Assembly (NCBI GenBank): GCA_902795255.1
Contig: CADBKS010000013.1
Coordinates: 1-44,977, forward strand
DNA length: 44,977 nt
From: an uncultured Chloroflexota bacterium
Lineage (GTDB): Bacteria; Chloroflexota; Anaerolineae; Anaerolineales; Anaerolineaceae
Reading direction: 5' to 3'
The position numbers and the translations under genes were made by a program. A model generated the notes under the pieces. That model did no database searches. It saw only the letters and a program-made list of their open reading frames with translations, and had not been told where the DNA came from. This document shows positions 15,168-24,389 of the stretch, one piece after another; positions within the stretch are counted from its first letter, which is position 1; each line of letters begins with the position of its first letter.

Positions 15168-16586
15168 GTGTTCAGCTTAAGTGAGATCGTCAGCGCAGTA
15201 ACAGGGAAAGAATATTCCGGTCCGCAGCTTCAGTTTACGGAAGCTGCGGTCGATTCACGTATTGCCGGGAACGGCATGCTTTTCATCGCGGTTCCGGGCG
15301 AACAGACGGACGGGCACCGCTTCGTACCATCTGCCTTCGCGAACGGCGCGGAAGCGGCGCTTGTTCAGGAAGATATGGCGGGTGATTTCTGTATGCTGGA
15401 CCTGCGGAACGGTGAGGTCCGCGGCAGTGTCTGCGCGGGGAAACCGCTCTGCATCCGGGTGGAAAACACGATCGATGCCCTGCAGAAAACCGCTGCTTTT
15501 CACCGCCGCACGCTTCCGGAAATGGACGTGCTCGGGATTACGGGAACGGTGGGCAAAACGACGACGAAGGAACTGATCTTCGACATCCTTTCCCGGCGAT
15601 TCAATACGCTGAAAACGCTCGGAAATATGAATAATGAGATCGGACTTCCGCTCACATTGCTGCGCGCTTCCGCGGAGACCGAACAGGCGGTCCTGGAAAT
15701 GGGCTTTTATGTTCCCGGCGAGATCGACCAGCTGTGCGGGATCGCCGCCCCGTCTGTCGGTGTGATCACGAATGTCGGGATGGTCCACGCTTCCCGCGCG
15801 GGCTCCATGGAGGTGATCGCGCAGGGCAAGAGCGAACTGGTCCGTGCCCTTCCGCCGGAAGGTACCGCGATCCTGAATTATGACGATCCTTTTGTCCGGC
15901 CGATGGCGGATGTGACGGATGCGAAAGTGTTTTATTACGGGCTTGACCCGAACGCGGATCTTTATGCGGACCATGTTCAGAGCCACGGGATCCGCGGACT
16001 CAGTTTTGACCTGCATTACGGCGGCGAAACCTGGGAGCTGCATACGCAGATGGCCGGTGAACATTCCGTTATGACCGCGCTGCGCGGTGCTGCGGTCGGT
16101 CTGGTCAAAGGTGTCAGCCGGGAGCAGATCACGGAAGCCCTGGAAAATTACCGGAACCAGCTCCGGATGCGCCTGACGCGTACTTCCGGCGGAGCGCAGA
16201 TGATCGATGATACTTACAACGCTTCACCGGAGTCGACGATCGCGGCGCTGAACCTGATCCGGGAGATGGACGGCAGAAAGATCGCTGTTCTGGGGGAGAT
16301 GCGTGAACTCGGACAGTATGAACAAAAAGGCCATGAAATGGTCGGCAGAAGGGCCGCTGCCTGTTGTGACGATCTGATCGCGGTCGGCCCTGTTACCCGC
16401 TATATTGCCGAAGCCGCGGCGGATGCCGGGATGGACCGGCAGCGGATCCACTGGTTCGAGACCGTTCCGGAAGCCGCTGCGTTTCTGAAAGACGGTTTCG
16501 GCACTGCCGGACAGGTGCTGCTGATCAAGGGCTCCCGCGGTATGGCTATGGAACGGATCGTCAGCGTATTGGAGGAAAAGAAATGA
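15168..16586 (+). CDS. murF: UDP-MurNAc-tripeptide:D-Ala-D-Ala ligase MurF
   Basis: A 472-residue Mur ligase adding D-Ala-D-Ala to the UDP-MurNAc tripeptide in the cytoplasm. The GTG at 15168 is preferred over upstream in-frame ATGs because AAAGGACAGGA lies just before it and the product starts MFSLSEIVSAVTG, like other MurF proteins. It also then follows the PBP stop. The ATP loop is GITGTVGKTTTKELI, the central domain has NNEIGLPLTLL and LEMGFYVPGEI, and the C-terminal domain has IDDTYNASPES. murE, which normally precedes murF, is not in this cluster. The stop overlaps mraY by four bases (ATGA). Confidence 0.94.
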   Translation: MFSLSEIVSAVTGKEYSGPQLQFTEAAVDSRIAGNGMLFIAVPGEQTDGHRFVPSAFANGAEAALVQEDMAGDFCMLDLRNGEVRGSVCAGKPLCIRVENTIDALQKTAAFHRRTLPEMDVLGITGTVGKTTTKELIFDILSRRFNTLKTLGNMNNEIGLPLTLLRASAETEQAVLEMGFYVPGEIDQLCGIAAPSVGVITNVGMVHASRAGSMEVIAQGKSELVRALPPEGTAILNYDDPFVRPMADVTDAKVFYYGLDPNADLYADHVQSHGIRGLSFDLHYGGETWELHTQMAGEHSVMTALRGAAVGLVKGVSREQITEALENYRNQLRMRLTRTSGGAQMIDDTYNASPESTIAALNLIREMDGRKIAVLGEMRELGQYEQKGHEMVGRRAAACCDDLIAVGPVTRYIAEAAADAGMDRQRIHWFETVPEAAAFLKDGFGTAGQVLLIKGSRGMAMERIVSVLEEKK

Positions 16587-17575
16587 ACAGCACAACCACG
16601 ACCTTAGCGATTTCAGGGTTAAGCTTCCTGCTGACGGTGATCTGGGGACAGCCGTTCCTGCATCTGCTGCGCCGGCTGAAGATCGGCAAGCTGATCCGTG
16701 AGGAAGGACCGGCGGTCCAGTTTACAAAAATGGGCACCCCGACGATGGGCGGGCTGCTGTTTATTTTCCCGACGGTGCTGATCAACCTGCTGCTGAACGC
16801 CGCGAATATGTTCGGCGTCAACCTGATCGGCCAGTCCTACCTGCTGCCGATGATGGCTCTGGTCCTTTTTGCAGTGATCGGCATCATTGATGACTGGGAA
16901 GGGATCCGCGGCCCGCGCCGCGGGCTCGGTATGCGCGCGCGGACGAAATTCGCGCTCCAGGTCATTCTTGCGGTCCTGTTTGCTTACGTGATAAAAAGAT
17001 ATCTCGGGGTTTCCCAGATGATCTGGCCGACCTCCCCCTATCCGATCGAAGTCGGCTTCTGGTTTTATCCGATCGCTGTTTTCCTGATCGTCGGGACGTC
17101 CAACGCGGTCAACCTGACGGATGGGATGGACGGTCTGGCCGGACTGATCTGCGCGACCGCCTTTGCTGCCTACGGGATCATTGTCCTGAAGGAGGGCCAT
17201 GTTTTCCTGAGCCGTTTCTGCTTTATTCTGGTGGGGTCTCTGTTCGGGTTCCTGTGGTTCAATGTGAACCCGGCGATGATGTTCATGGGCGATACCGGAT
17301 CGCTGGCGCTCGGTGCGACCCTGGCTGTGGTGGCGCTGATCTCCAGACACTGGCTCGTCCTGCCGCTGATTGCGTTCATCCCCGTCAGCGAAGCGGTTTC
17401 CGTGATCCTGCAGGTGATGTATTTCAAGATCACCCACGGGAAAAGGCTTTTCCGGATGGCACCGATCCATCACCATTTCCAGGAAAAGGGCTGGAGCGAG
17501 ATGCAGGTCGTCCAGCGGTTCTGGCTGATCAGTTTACTGTTCGCGATGCTCGGCGTCGGCCTGGCTTCGCTGTGA
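16583..17575 (+). CDS. mraY: Phospho-N-acetylmuramoyl-pentapeptide transferase MraY
   Basis: A 330-residue polytopic membrane enzyme (about ten helices) that moves phospho-MurNAc-pentapeptide onto undecaprenyl phosphate to make lipid I. Diagnostic motifs are GTPTMGG near the N-terminus, the acidic pair in IGIIDDWEG, NAVNLTDGMDGLAG, and the C-terminal HHHFQEKGWSE loop. ATG 16583 is coupled to the murF stop, and murD follows after 14 bp. Confidence 0.96.
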   Translation: MNSTTTTLAISGLSFLLTVIWGQPFLHLLRRLKIGKLIREEGPAVQFTKMGTPTMGGLLFIFPTVLINLLLNAANMFGVNLIGQSYLLPMMALVLFAVIGIIDDWEGIRGPRRGLGMRARTKFALQVILAVLFAYVIKRYLGVSQMIWPTSPYPIEVGFWFYPIAVFLIVGTSNAVNLTDGMDGLAGLICATAFAAYGIIVLKEGHVFLSRFCFILVGSLFGFLWFNVNPAMMFMGDTGSLALGATLAVVALISRHWLVLPLIAFIPVSEAVSVILQVMYFKITHGKRLFRMAPIHHHFQEKGWSEMQVVQRFWLISLLFAMLGVGLASL

Positions 17576-17589
17576 GATGAGGCGCTGTT

Positions 17590-18972
17590 ATGCTGCAATT
17601 TGAAAATAAGACCGTCGTTGTTCTGGGTGCCGCCCGGCAGGGGCTCGCTCTGGCGAAATATGCCGCCCGTCATGGCGCGCATGTGATCATTACGGATCAG
17701 AAACAGGCGGACCAGCTCGGCCCGGCCATGGCTTCTGTCGAAAGCATCTCCCCGGAGTGGGTCTGCGGCGGTCATCCGTTCGAACTGCTGGACCGCGCGG
17801 ACATGATCTGTGTCACGGGCGGAGCGGATCTGAATATCCCCTTCCTGGCTGCTGCCCGGGAGCGGAAGATCCCGGTATGGAATGACGCGGCGATCTTTCT
17901 GCACGAGGTGAAAAATCCGGTCATCGCCATTACAGGCTCTTCCGGTAAGACAACGACCACAACGCTGGTCGGGCGGATGGCTGAAGCAGCCGCGGGACCG
18001 GATCGGAAGGTCTGGGTCGGCGGCAATATCGGTTTCCCGCTGATGTCTTTCATCGATGATATCAAACCCGGAGATACGGTCGTTCTTGAGCTTTCCAGTT
18101 TTCAGCTGGAGCTCGTCCGGAACAGCCCGCATATTGCCGCGATCCTCAATATCACCCCGAACCATCTTGACCGGCACGGGACGATGGAGAACTATACGGC
18201 CGCGAAGGTCAACATCATGCTTTATCAGCAGAAGGAAGATACCGCGGTACTTTTCCGCGAAAATGAACTGACCTGGGAACAGCGCGGCAAGTGCCGCGGC
18301 GGTCTGGTCAGCTTCGGGTTCGGCGAACCGGAAGCCGGTATCGGCCCCGCGGTTTACCTTAAAGAAAATACGATCGTGATCCGGGATCAGGACCGGCTCA
18401 TTCCGGTCATGGATACGGACAGCATCCTGCTGCGCGGACGGCACAATATCTGCAATGTGATGGCCGCCTGCGCCATTTCTTACGCCGCCGGTTTCCCCGT
18501 TGAGGCGATGCGGGCCGGAGTGGAAGGCTTCCGCGGTGTTGCGCACCGGCTGCAGTGGGTCCGGAAGTATCACGGTGCGGACTGGTACAATGATTCGATC
18601 GCGACGGCTCCGGAGCGGACGATGGCCGCTCTGCACAGTTATGAAGAGCCGCTGGTCGTACTGCTCGGCGGAAGGGATAAGAAGCTGCCCTGGGGAGAGT
18701 TGGCTGCAGAGCTGCAGAAACGGGCGCACTGTGTTGTGCTGTTCGGTGAGGCTGCCGGGCTGATCGAAGATGCGCTGAAGGCCGCGCAGACACCGGAAGG
18801 CCCTGAGGTGATCCGCTGTGCGGACCTGAAGGACGCGGTCCGGGCTGCCGCGGAAAAAAGCCGGCCGGGGGACGTGGTCCTGCTTTCTCCGGGCGGAACG
18901 AGCTATGACGCTTTTGTGAATTTTGAAGAAAGGGGCGACAGGTTTACGGAATGGGTGAAGGCACTGGAATAA
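17590..18972 (+). CDS. murD: UDP-MurNAc-L-alanine:D-glutamate ligase MurD
   Basis: A 460-residue Mur ligase adding D-Glu to UDP-MurNAc-L-Ala. It shows the N-terminal Rossmann-like UDP domain (VVVLGAARQGLALAKYAA), the ATP loop AITGSSGKTTTTTL, ELSSFQLE, ITPNHLDRHGTMENY and the C-terminal YNDSIATAPE and LLGGRDK motifs of MurD. It lies between mraY and ftsW as usual, and its 3' end overlaps the ftsW start by 22 bases. Confidence 0.96.
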   Translation: MLQFENKTVVVLGAARQGLALAKYAARHGAHVIITDQKQADQLGPAMASVESISPEWVCGGHPFELLDRADMICVTGGADLNIPFLAAARERKIPVWNDAAIFLHEVKNPVIAITGSSGKTTTTTLVGRMAEAAAGPDRKVWVGGNIGFPLMSFIDDIKPGDTVVLELSSFQLELVRNSPHIAAILNITPNHLDRHGTMENYTAAKVNIMLYQQKEDTAVLFRENELTWEQRGKCRGGLVSFGFGEPEAGIGPAVYLKENTIVIRDQDRLIPVMDTDSILLRGRHNICNVMAACAISYAAGFPVEAMRAGVEGFRGVAHRLQWVRKYHGADWYNDSIATAPERTMAALHSYEEPLVVLLGGRDKKLPWGELAAELQKRAHCVVLFGEAAGLIEDALKAAQTPEGPEVIRCADLKDAVRAAAEKSRPGDVVLLSPGGTSYDAFVNFEERGDRFTEWVKALE

Positions 18973-20204
18973 TCGGCCGCAAGGCAAAAAGAGCCCGTGT
19001 TTCGACACAGCTGCTGATCGATGTCCCGCTGCTGGTGACGATCGTCGTGCTGCTGGTTTTCGGCCTGCTGATGCTTTATTCAGCCAGCTGGAACTATTCG
19101 CTGCAGTATTTCGATTCGGGTACCTATATTCTGTTCCGTCAGATGCGTTTTGTTGTCCTCGGACTCGGTGTGATGGCGTTCCTGACGTTCCTGAATTACC
19201 ATAAGCTCCGTGTGATCGCACCGTGGTTCCTGCTGCTTGTACTCGGGATCCTGGCGGTCCTGCTGATCGACTTCCGCAATATCGGTTCGACGACCGGTTA
19301 CACCCGTACACTGACGAACGGCGGATCCGGTCAGCCTTCCGAATTCGCGAAGGTGGCGGTGATCCTCTATCTGTCCTCCTTCCTGAGCAGCCGGAAGGAC
19401 AGTCTGAATTCGTTTTTCAGGGGAACCTTCCCGGCAATGGTCGTGATCGGACTGCCGACCCTGTTCGTCTTTATGCAGCCGGACATCAGTGCCGCGATCA
19501 CGATCGCGGTCATCGGCGGGATCATGCTCTTTATTTCGGGCGGGAATATGAAACATCTCGGCGTTGTTCTGTTCCTGGTCGGTGTTGCGGGGCTGGGCGG
19601 TTACTTTTTCTATGATAAGGTGGGTGTCCGCATTTCCGAATACATTGCCGGTCTGGTCGATCCGACAGGCGCATCGTATCACATCCGCAGAGCGTACAAC
19701 GCGATCATCAACGGCGGCATTTTCGGAGTCGGGATCGGTAAAGGCACCGCCAAGATCACCGGTCTGCCGTTCGCCTGGACGGACAGTATTTTTGCCGTGA
19801 TCCTTGAGGAAACCGGACTCGTCGGCGGGATCTTTGTGATCTGCCTGTATACCATTATTCTCTGGCGCGGTTATGAGATCTTCAAAAAAGCGCCGGATCT
19901 TTTCGGAAAAACACTGGCAGCCGGGATCTCGCTGTGGATCTTTATGGAAGCGGCGCTGAATATCTGCGTTATGCTCAACATCATGCCCTTTGCCGGGAAC
20001 GCGCTGCCGCTGGTCAGCCTCGGCGGGTCCAGCCTGTTTTGTACTTTGTCATCGCTGGGAATTCTGCTGAATATTTCCCGGGTGTCTGCTGTAGAAAATG
20101 CCAAGAAAGGAAAAAATGAGCCCGATGCGATTATTGATATGCGCGGGGGGAACTGGGGGTGGCGTGTATCCCGCCCTGGCAGTACTCCAGGCAGAGAAAA
20201 ATAA
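18951..20204 (+). CDS. ftsW: SEDS-family septal glycosyltransferase FtsW
   Basis: A 417-residue protein with about ten transmembrane helices that polymerises lipid II at the septum together with the class B PBP. Motifs include MLYSASW in the first helix, GQPSEFAKVA, MQPDISAAI, the loop WTDSIFAVILEETGLVGG with the conserved Asp, and the last helix ALPLVSLGGSS. It starts at ATG 18951 inside murD. Its reading frame runs 89 bases into murG, so the last 29 residues are written over the murG start and glycine loop. The C-terminal sequence DMRGGNWGWRVSRPG is therefore probably a consequence of the overlap, not a conserved domain. Confidence 0.95.
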   Translation: MGEGTGIIGRKAKRARVSTQLLIDVPLLVTIVVLLVFGLLMLYSASWNYSLQYFDSGTYILFRQMRFVVLGLGVMAFLTFLNYHKLRVIAPWFLLLVLGILAVLLIDFRNIGSTTGYTRTLTNGGSGQPSEFAKVAVILYLSSFLSSRKDSLNSFFRGTFPAMVVIGLPTLFVFMQPDISAAITIAVIGGIMLFISGGNMKHLGVVLFLVGVAGLGGYFFYDKVGVRISEYIAGLVDPTGASYHIRRAYNAIINGGIFGVGIGKGTAKITGLPFAWTDSIFAVILEETGLVGGIFVICLYTIILWRGYEIFKKAPDLFGKTLAAGISLWIFMEAALNICVMLNIMPFAGNALPLVSLGGSSLFCTLSSLGILLNISRVSAVENAKKGKNEPDAIIDMRGGNWGWRVSRPGSTPGREK

Positions 20205-21219
20205 AGGAGAAACGGAAGTCCTCTGGGTCGGATCGGACGACGGGATCGAAAAAGATCTGGTCGAACGGGCCGGCATTGCTTACCGCGGAATTTCGGCTGC
20301 GGGGCTGCACGGTGTCAATGTGCTGTCCCTGCCGAAGCGCCTGTTTAAACTGGCAAAGGGTTATTTCGCTGCGAAAAAGATCCTTCGGGAGTTCAAACCG
20401 GACGTGATGTTTTTCACCGGCGGCTATGTCGGATTCCCTGTCGCGCTTGCGGGCAGAAAGATCCCCTCGGTCCTTTTCGTCCCGGATATCGAACCCGGAA
20501 TGGCGCTGAACATGCTCTCTAAAAACGCGGATCTGATCACCGTTGTCTGTGAGGACTCCGAAAAATATTTTGAGAAAGCCCGCAGGATCGAGGTGACCGG
20601 TTATCCGACCCGTGCCGATATCCAAAAATGGGACAGGGCAGAGGCCCTGAAACTTTTCGGCCTTTCTGCAGAAAAACCGGTGCTGTTCGTTTTCGGCGGG
20701 AGCAAGGGTGCCCGCTCGATCAACCGCGCGGTGACCGAAAACATCAAAGAGCTGCTTTCATTCTGTCAGATCATCCATATTACGGGGAAGACGGACTGGG
20801 AGGATATGAACAGCTTTTACAGCGGGCTCACGGATGCGGACCGGGAAAAATATAAGATCTTCCCGTACCTGCATGAGGAGATGGGCGCGGCCTTTTCTGC
20901 CGCGGATCTGGTAATCTCGCGTGCCGGGGCGTCAACGCTTGGTGAATTTCCGCTGTTCGGCGTTCCCGCGATCCTGGTGCCTTATCCCTACGCGTGGCGG
21001 TACCAGAAGGTCAATGCGGACTATCTGGTTTCGAAGGATGCTGCCCTGATGATCCGGGATGAAGAACTTCCCGCCCAGATCACGAAAGCAGCGTCGGATC
21101 TGCTGGGCTCACCGGAGAAACTGGCCGCGATGAAAGCGGCGATGAAGCGCCTTGCAACACCGCAGGCGGCTGAAAGAATTCTGGAACTTACACGGGAAAC
21201 CGCGGAAAAGCGGAGCTGA
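20116..21219 (+). CDS. murG: Lipid II synthase MurG (UDP-GlcNAc transferase)
   Basis: A 367-residue GT28 glycosyltransferase adding GlcNAc to lipid I. ATG 20116 is favoured because AGAAAGG (20104-20110) lies 5 bases away; ATG 20098 lacks such a site and ATG 20125 is farther. The first glycine loop reads AGGTGGGVYPALAV, with Gly16 where most MurG proteins have His (GGTGGH). The second domain has FGGSKGARSINRAV, the acceptor/donor stretch RAGASTLGEF and PAILVPYPYAWRYQKVNA. The start lies within the ftsW frame. Confidence 0.95.
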   Translation: MSPMRLLICAGGTGGGVYPALAVLQAEKNKGETEVLWVGSDDGIEKDLVERAGIAYRGISAAGLHGVNVLSLPKRLFKLAKGYFAAKKILREFKPDVMFFTGGYVGFPVALAGRKIPSVLFVPDIEPGMALNMLSKNADLITVVCEDSEKYFEKARRIEVTGYPTRADIQKWDRAEALKLFGLSAEKPVLFVFGGSKGARSINRAVTENIKELLSFCQIIHITGKTDWEDMNSFYSGLTDADREKYKIFPYLHEEMGAAFSAADLVISRAGASTLGEFPLFGVPAILVPYPYAWRYQKVNADYLVSKDAALMIRDEELPAQITKAASDLLGSPEKLAAMKAAMKRLATPQAAERILELTRETAEKRS

Positions 21220-21225
21220 CGGAAC

Positions 21226-22593
21226 ATGAAAAAACTGAGTGAGCTGAAAATCCACATCATCGGGATCGGCGGAACGGGTATGGCCCCGATCGCAGTTGTA
21301 CTGAGCGAGTCAGGCGCTTCCGTTTCCGGTTCCGACCGCGCGGAATCCGTATATACCGCGGATCTTCGCTCACGCGGGATCCGTGTTTCCGTCCCGCAGC
21401 GGGCCGAAAACATCACGGATCCGGATCTGGTTTTCTATTCTTCCGCGATCCATGAGGATAATCCGGAACTTGCCGAGGCGAAGCGCAGGGGGATCCCCGT
21501 GCTGAAGCGCCGGGAGTTCCTTTCCATGATGCTGGCCGGACGGAAAACGATCGCTGTGGCCGGTTCGCACGGAAAAAGCACGACGACTTCCATGGCGGTC
21601 TGGGTCTTCACGAAGCTGGGACTGGAACCCGGGTTTATCGTCGGCAGTACGATGAAGGATCTGCATAAAAACGCTTCGGCCGGAAAGTCGGACTGGTTCA
21701 TTATCGAAGCGGATGAGTATGACAATATGTTCCTCGGGCTGGACCCTTACGCGGCCATCCTGACAAAAGTTGAATATGACCACCCGGACTGTTTCCCGAC
21801 CCGGGAAGATTATCTGGCGGCCTTTGACCGTTTCCTGGCAAAAACAGTCAGGGACGGCATGATCCTGATGAACGGGGATGATGCGGAACAGGCTGAACTG
21901 AAACTGCCGGAACATGCGTCCGTATATCGATACGGCACCGGCTCCGGTACGGATTTCCGGGCGGAGAACCCGGTACTGGCTGAAAACGGCTGTTACAGCT
22001 TTGATTTCTGCGCCGGGACGGACCGGATCCCGGTCCGGCTTCAGGTCCCGGGGATCCACAATGTCTATAATGCTCTCAGTGTACTGGGCGTCTGCGCTGC
22101 AAACGGGCTGGATACGGTCCGCGCGGCCGAAGCGCTCGGCTCGTTCCGCGGGATCGGAAGACGCTTTGAGATCACCGCGGAAGAGAACGGGATCACCCTG
22201 ATCGACGATTACGCCCATCATCCGACGGAGATCCGGGCGACACTGAAAGCCGCACGGGAATTTTTCCCGGGGCGGCGGATCTGGGCGGTATGGCAGCCCC
22301 ATACCTACAGCCGCACACAGTCCCTGCTGGATGAGTTCGCGGTTTCCTTCGGGGACGCGGACAGGGTGCTGATCACGGATATTTACGCGGCCCGCGAGGT
22401 TTACTCCGGGTTCGGTATCGAAGACGTGCTGCGCGCGGTGGACCATCCCGCCGTGTACCACCGGAAGTCCGTTGAGGACACCGCCGCATTTCTGGCGGAA
22501 AACCTGGAAAAGGGCGATGTGGTCGTGACCTTATCTGCCGGTGACGCCAATAAAGCGGCGCCGATGGCATTGGAGCTGATGAAAAATGCGTAA
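21226..22593 (+). CDS. murC: UDP-MurNAc:L-alanine ligase MurC
   Basis: A 455-residue Mur ligase for the first amino acid of the stem peptide. The N-terminal UDP-binding loop is HIIGIGGTGMAPIA, and the ATP loop is VAGSHGKSTTTSMAV, with Ser where most have Thr. Other MurC motifs are EADEYDNMFL, VEYDHPDCF, GIHNVYNALSV, DDYAHHPTEI and QPHTYSRTQSL. It starts 6 bp after murG, and its stop overlaps the murB start by 8 bases. Confidence 0.96.
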   Translation: MKKLSELKIHIIGIGGTGMAPIAVVLSESGASVSGSDRAESVYTADLRSRGIRVSVPQRAENITDPDLVFYSSAIHEDNPELAEAKRRGIPVLKRREFLSMMLAGRKTIAVAGSHGKSTTTSMAVWVFTKLGLEPGFIVGSTMKDLHKNASAGKSDWFIIEADEYDNMFLGLDPYAAILTKVEYDHPDCFPTREDYLAAFDRFLAKTVRDGMILMNGDDAEQAELKLPEHASVYRYGTGSGTDFRAENPVLAENGCYSFDFCAGTDRIPVRLQVPGIHNVYNALSVLGVCAANGLDTVRAAEALGSFRGIGRRFEITAEENGITLIDDYAHHPTEIRATLKAAREFFPGRRIWAVWQPHTYSRTQSLLDEFAVSFGDADRVLITDIYAAREVYSGFGIEDVLRAVDHPAVYHRKSVEDTAAFLAENLEKGDVVVTLSAGDANKAAPMALELMKNA

Positions 22594-23515
22594 CATTGAC
22601 CCCGCGCGCTTCTCTCCTTATGAACAGGCATTCCGTCCGGACGCCCGGATTGGGGATCATGCCTATTCGCTTTGCGGGGGACCGTGCGCGGGAATGTTCG
22701 TTTGTGAAGGACCGGAGATGCTCTGTGAGCTGGTACGGATCTGTATCGCCGAAGGGATCCCTTACCGGGTCGCAGGCGGGCTTTCAAACCTGCTGGTGAG
22801 CGACGAGGGATTCGACGGGATCATCCTGATGAACCGGAAAGGCCGGATCTCCCATTCCGGGACGGATGACGGCTCGGTTCTGTTGACCGCGTCGTCCGGT
22901 GTGTCTGCCGCAGCGGTAGTCCGTTACTGTGTCGAAAATGAGCTGTCCGGTTTCGAATGGGCCTGCGGGCTTCCCGGGACCATCGGGGGCGCCGTTTACG
23001 GAAATGCCGGCGCGTTCGGTATGGAGACCGCCGATATTTTTATCCGTGGGAACGCAGTGAACGCGGCCGGTGAGACGGTATGCCTGAGCTGTGCGGAGAT
23101 GGGGTTCGCCTACCGCAGCAGCTGCATCAAGAGAGATCAGGACGGGACGGTCCTGCTGGATGCCTGTTTCCGCCTCGGAAAAGGCAGCAGGGAGGAGATC
23201 CTTGCCCGCGGAGAAGCCAACCGTGCCAAAAGGCAGGCCGGCCAGCCTGTCGGGGAGCCGAGTCTCGGTTCGGTTTTCAAAAATCCGGAGGGCTTCGCTG
23301 CCGGAAAACTGATCCAGGACGCCGGACTGAAGGGCGTTTCTGTGGGAAAAGCCACGGTCAGCATGAAGCACGCCAACTTTATCACGACCGAAAAAGGCGT
23401 CCGCAGTGCGGATTACAGAGCACTGATCCGGCTTGTCCGGAAAACCGTCATGGAAAAAACCGGCATCCTTCTGGAGCCGGAGATCGAATTTCTGGGCTTT
23501 GAGGACCGGCTATGA
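22586..23515 (+). CDS. murB: UDP-N-acetylenolpyruvoylglucosamine reductase MurB
   Basis: A 309-residue FAD enzyme reducing UDP-GlcNAc-enolpyruvate with NADPH to UDP-MurNAc. The FAD domain has YRVAGGLSNLLV and GLPGTIGGAVYGNAGAFG. The catalytic region has AYRSS, GSVFKNP (serine proton donor) and the terminal EPEIEFLG with its Glu. The Tyr-loop and domain-3 layout was not checked in detail. Both its start (within murC) and its stop (ATGA with ftsQ) are coupled. Confidence 0.95.
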   Translation: MRNIDPARFSPYEQAFRPDARIGDHAYSLCGGPCAGMFVCEGPEMLCELVRICIAEGIPYRVAGGLSNLLVSDEGFDGIILMNRKGRISHSGTDDGSVLLTASSGVSAAAVVRYCVENELSGFEWACGLPGTIGGAVYGNAGAFGMETADIFIRGNAVNAAGETVCLSCAEMGFAYRSSCIKRDQDGTVLLDACFRLGKGSREEILARGEANRAKRQAGQPVGEPSLGSVFKNPEGFAAGKLIQDAGLKGVSVGKATVSMKHANFITTEKGVRSADYRALIRLVRKTVMEKTGILLEPEIEFLGFEDRL

Positions 23516-24387
23516 ATCAGAATGGCAGCAGCGGAAACGACCGCATCCAAAAGATCCGTGAACGCCGCAAGGCTCAGGAGACGAAACAGCAGGAGCCGAT
23601 CCGTCTCCAGACGATCAACACGCATGATCAGGAGACCGAAAGCTATCTCGAACGGTCCAGGCGGAGCAACCGTAAGTTCAATACGCGGTGGATCTCGGGG
23701 ATCCTGGCATGTATCTTCGGTGTGCTGACGGGCTGTTATGCCTATCTGCCGATGTTCCGCTTCGACAATATTTCTGTCACCGGGATGGAGAAGATCAATA
23801 AGGATGAGGTGATCTATTTTACCGGTGCAAAAGGACAGCCGGTTTTCACCGTGAATCCCGAAGAGGTCCGGGAAACCCTGCTGACGCTTTATCACGATGT
23901 GTACGACGCGGAAGTCACGATCGGCTTCCCGGCGGAGATGAAGATCGCGCTGACGGAGCGCATTCCGATCATCGAATGGGATTTCGGTGGGAGCCGGTTC
24001 TGGATCGATAAAGACGGCCTGGTCCTGAACGAAAGCAGCTCACAGGCAGAGATGATCCATGTCTATGCCGATTCATATCCCGGTGCCCCGAACCAGGAGG
24101 ACCGCAACATCCCTGCGTATTTCAGCCGGGATGTGCTGCGCTCGATCCTGACGATGGGGGAGATCGCTCCGAAGGACCGGCCGCTGTATTTTACCTATAA
24201 AAACGGGTTTGGCTGGGATACGGATGAGGGATGGCGGATCTTCTTCGGAAAGACGGACACGGATATTGAAGAAAAACTGAGGATGGAAAAGAGTCTGACG
24301 GACTATTTCCATAAGAACGGGATCGAGCCGATCTTCGTGAGCCTTGAATATAAAGATGCGCCATATTATCGTTTTGTGGAGAATTGA
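23512..24387 (+). CDS. ftsQ: Division protein FtsQ/DivIB with POTRA domain
   Basis: A 291-residue bitopic membrane protein. About 60 charged cytoplasmic residues (RIQKIRERRKAQETKQQ) precede one membrane helix near 62-82 (WISGILACIFGVLTGCYAY). The extracellular POTRA domain begins FRFDNISVTGMEKINKDEV, followed by the FtsQ beta-domain with IALTERIPIIEW. The FtsQ-FtsL-FtsB/DivIC complex links the Z-ring to septal synthesis. It sits directly before ftsA, as in many dcw clusters. Confidence 0.88.
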   Translation: MNQNGSSGNDRIQKIRERRKAQETKQQEPIRLQTINTHDQETESYLERSRRSNRKFNTRWISGILACIFGVLTGCYAYLPMFRFDNISVTGMEKINKDEVIYFTGAKGQPVFTVNPEEVRETLLTLYHDVYDAEVTIGFPAEMKIALTERIPIIEWDFGGSRFWIDKDGLVLNESSSQAEMIHVYADSYPGAPNQEDRNIPAYFSRDVLRSILTMGEIAPKDRPLYFTYKNGFGWDTDEGWRIFFGKTDTDIEEKLRMEKSLTDYFHKNGIEPIFVSLEYKDAPYYRFVEN

Positions 24388-24389
24388 TC

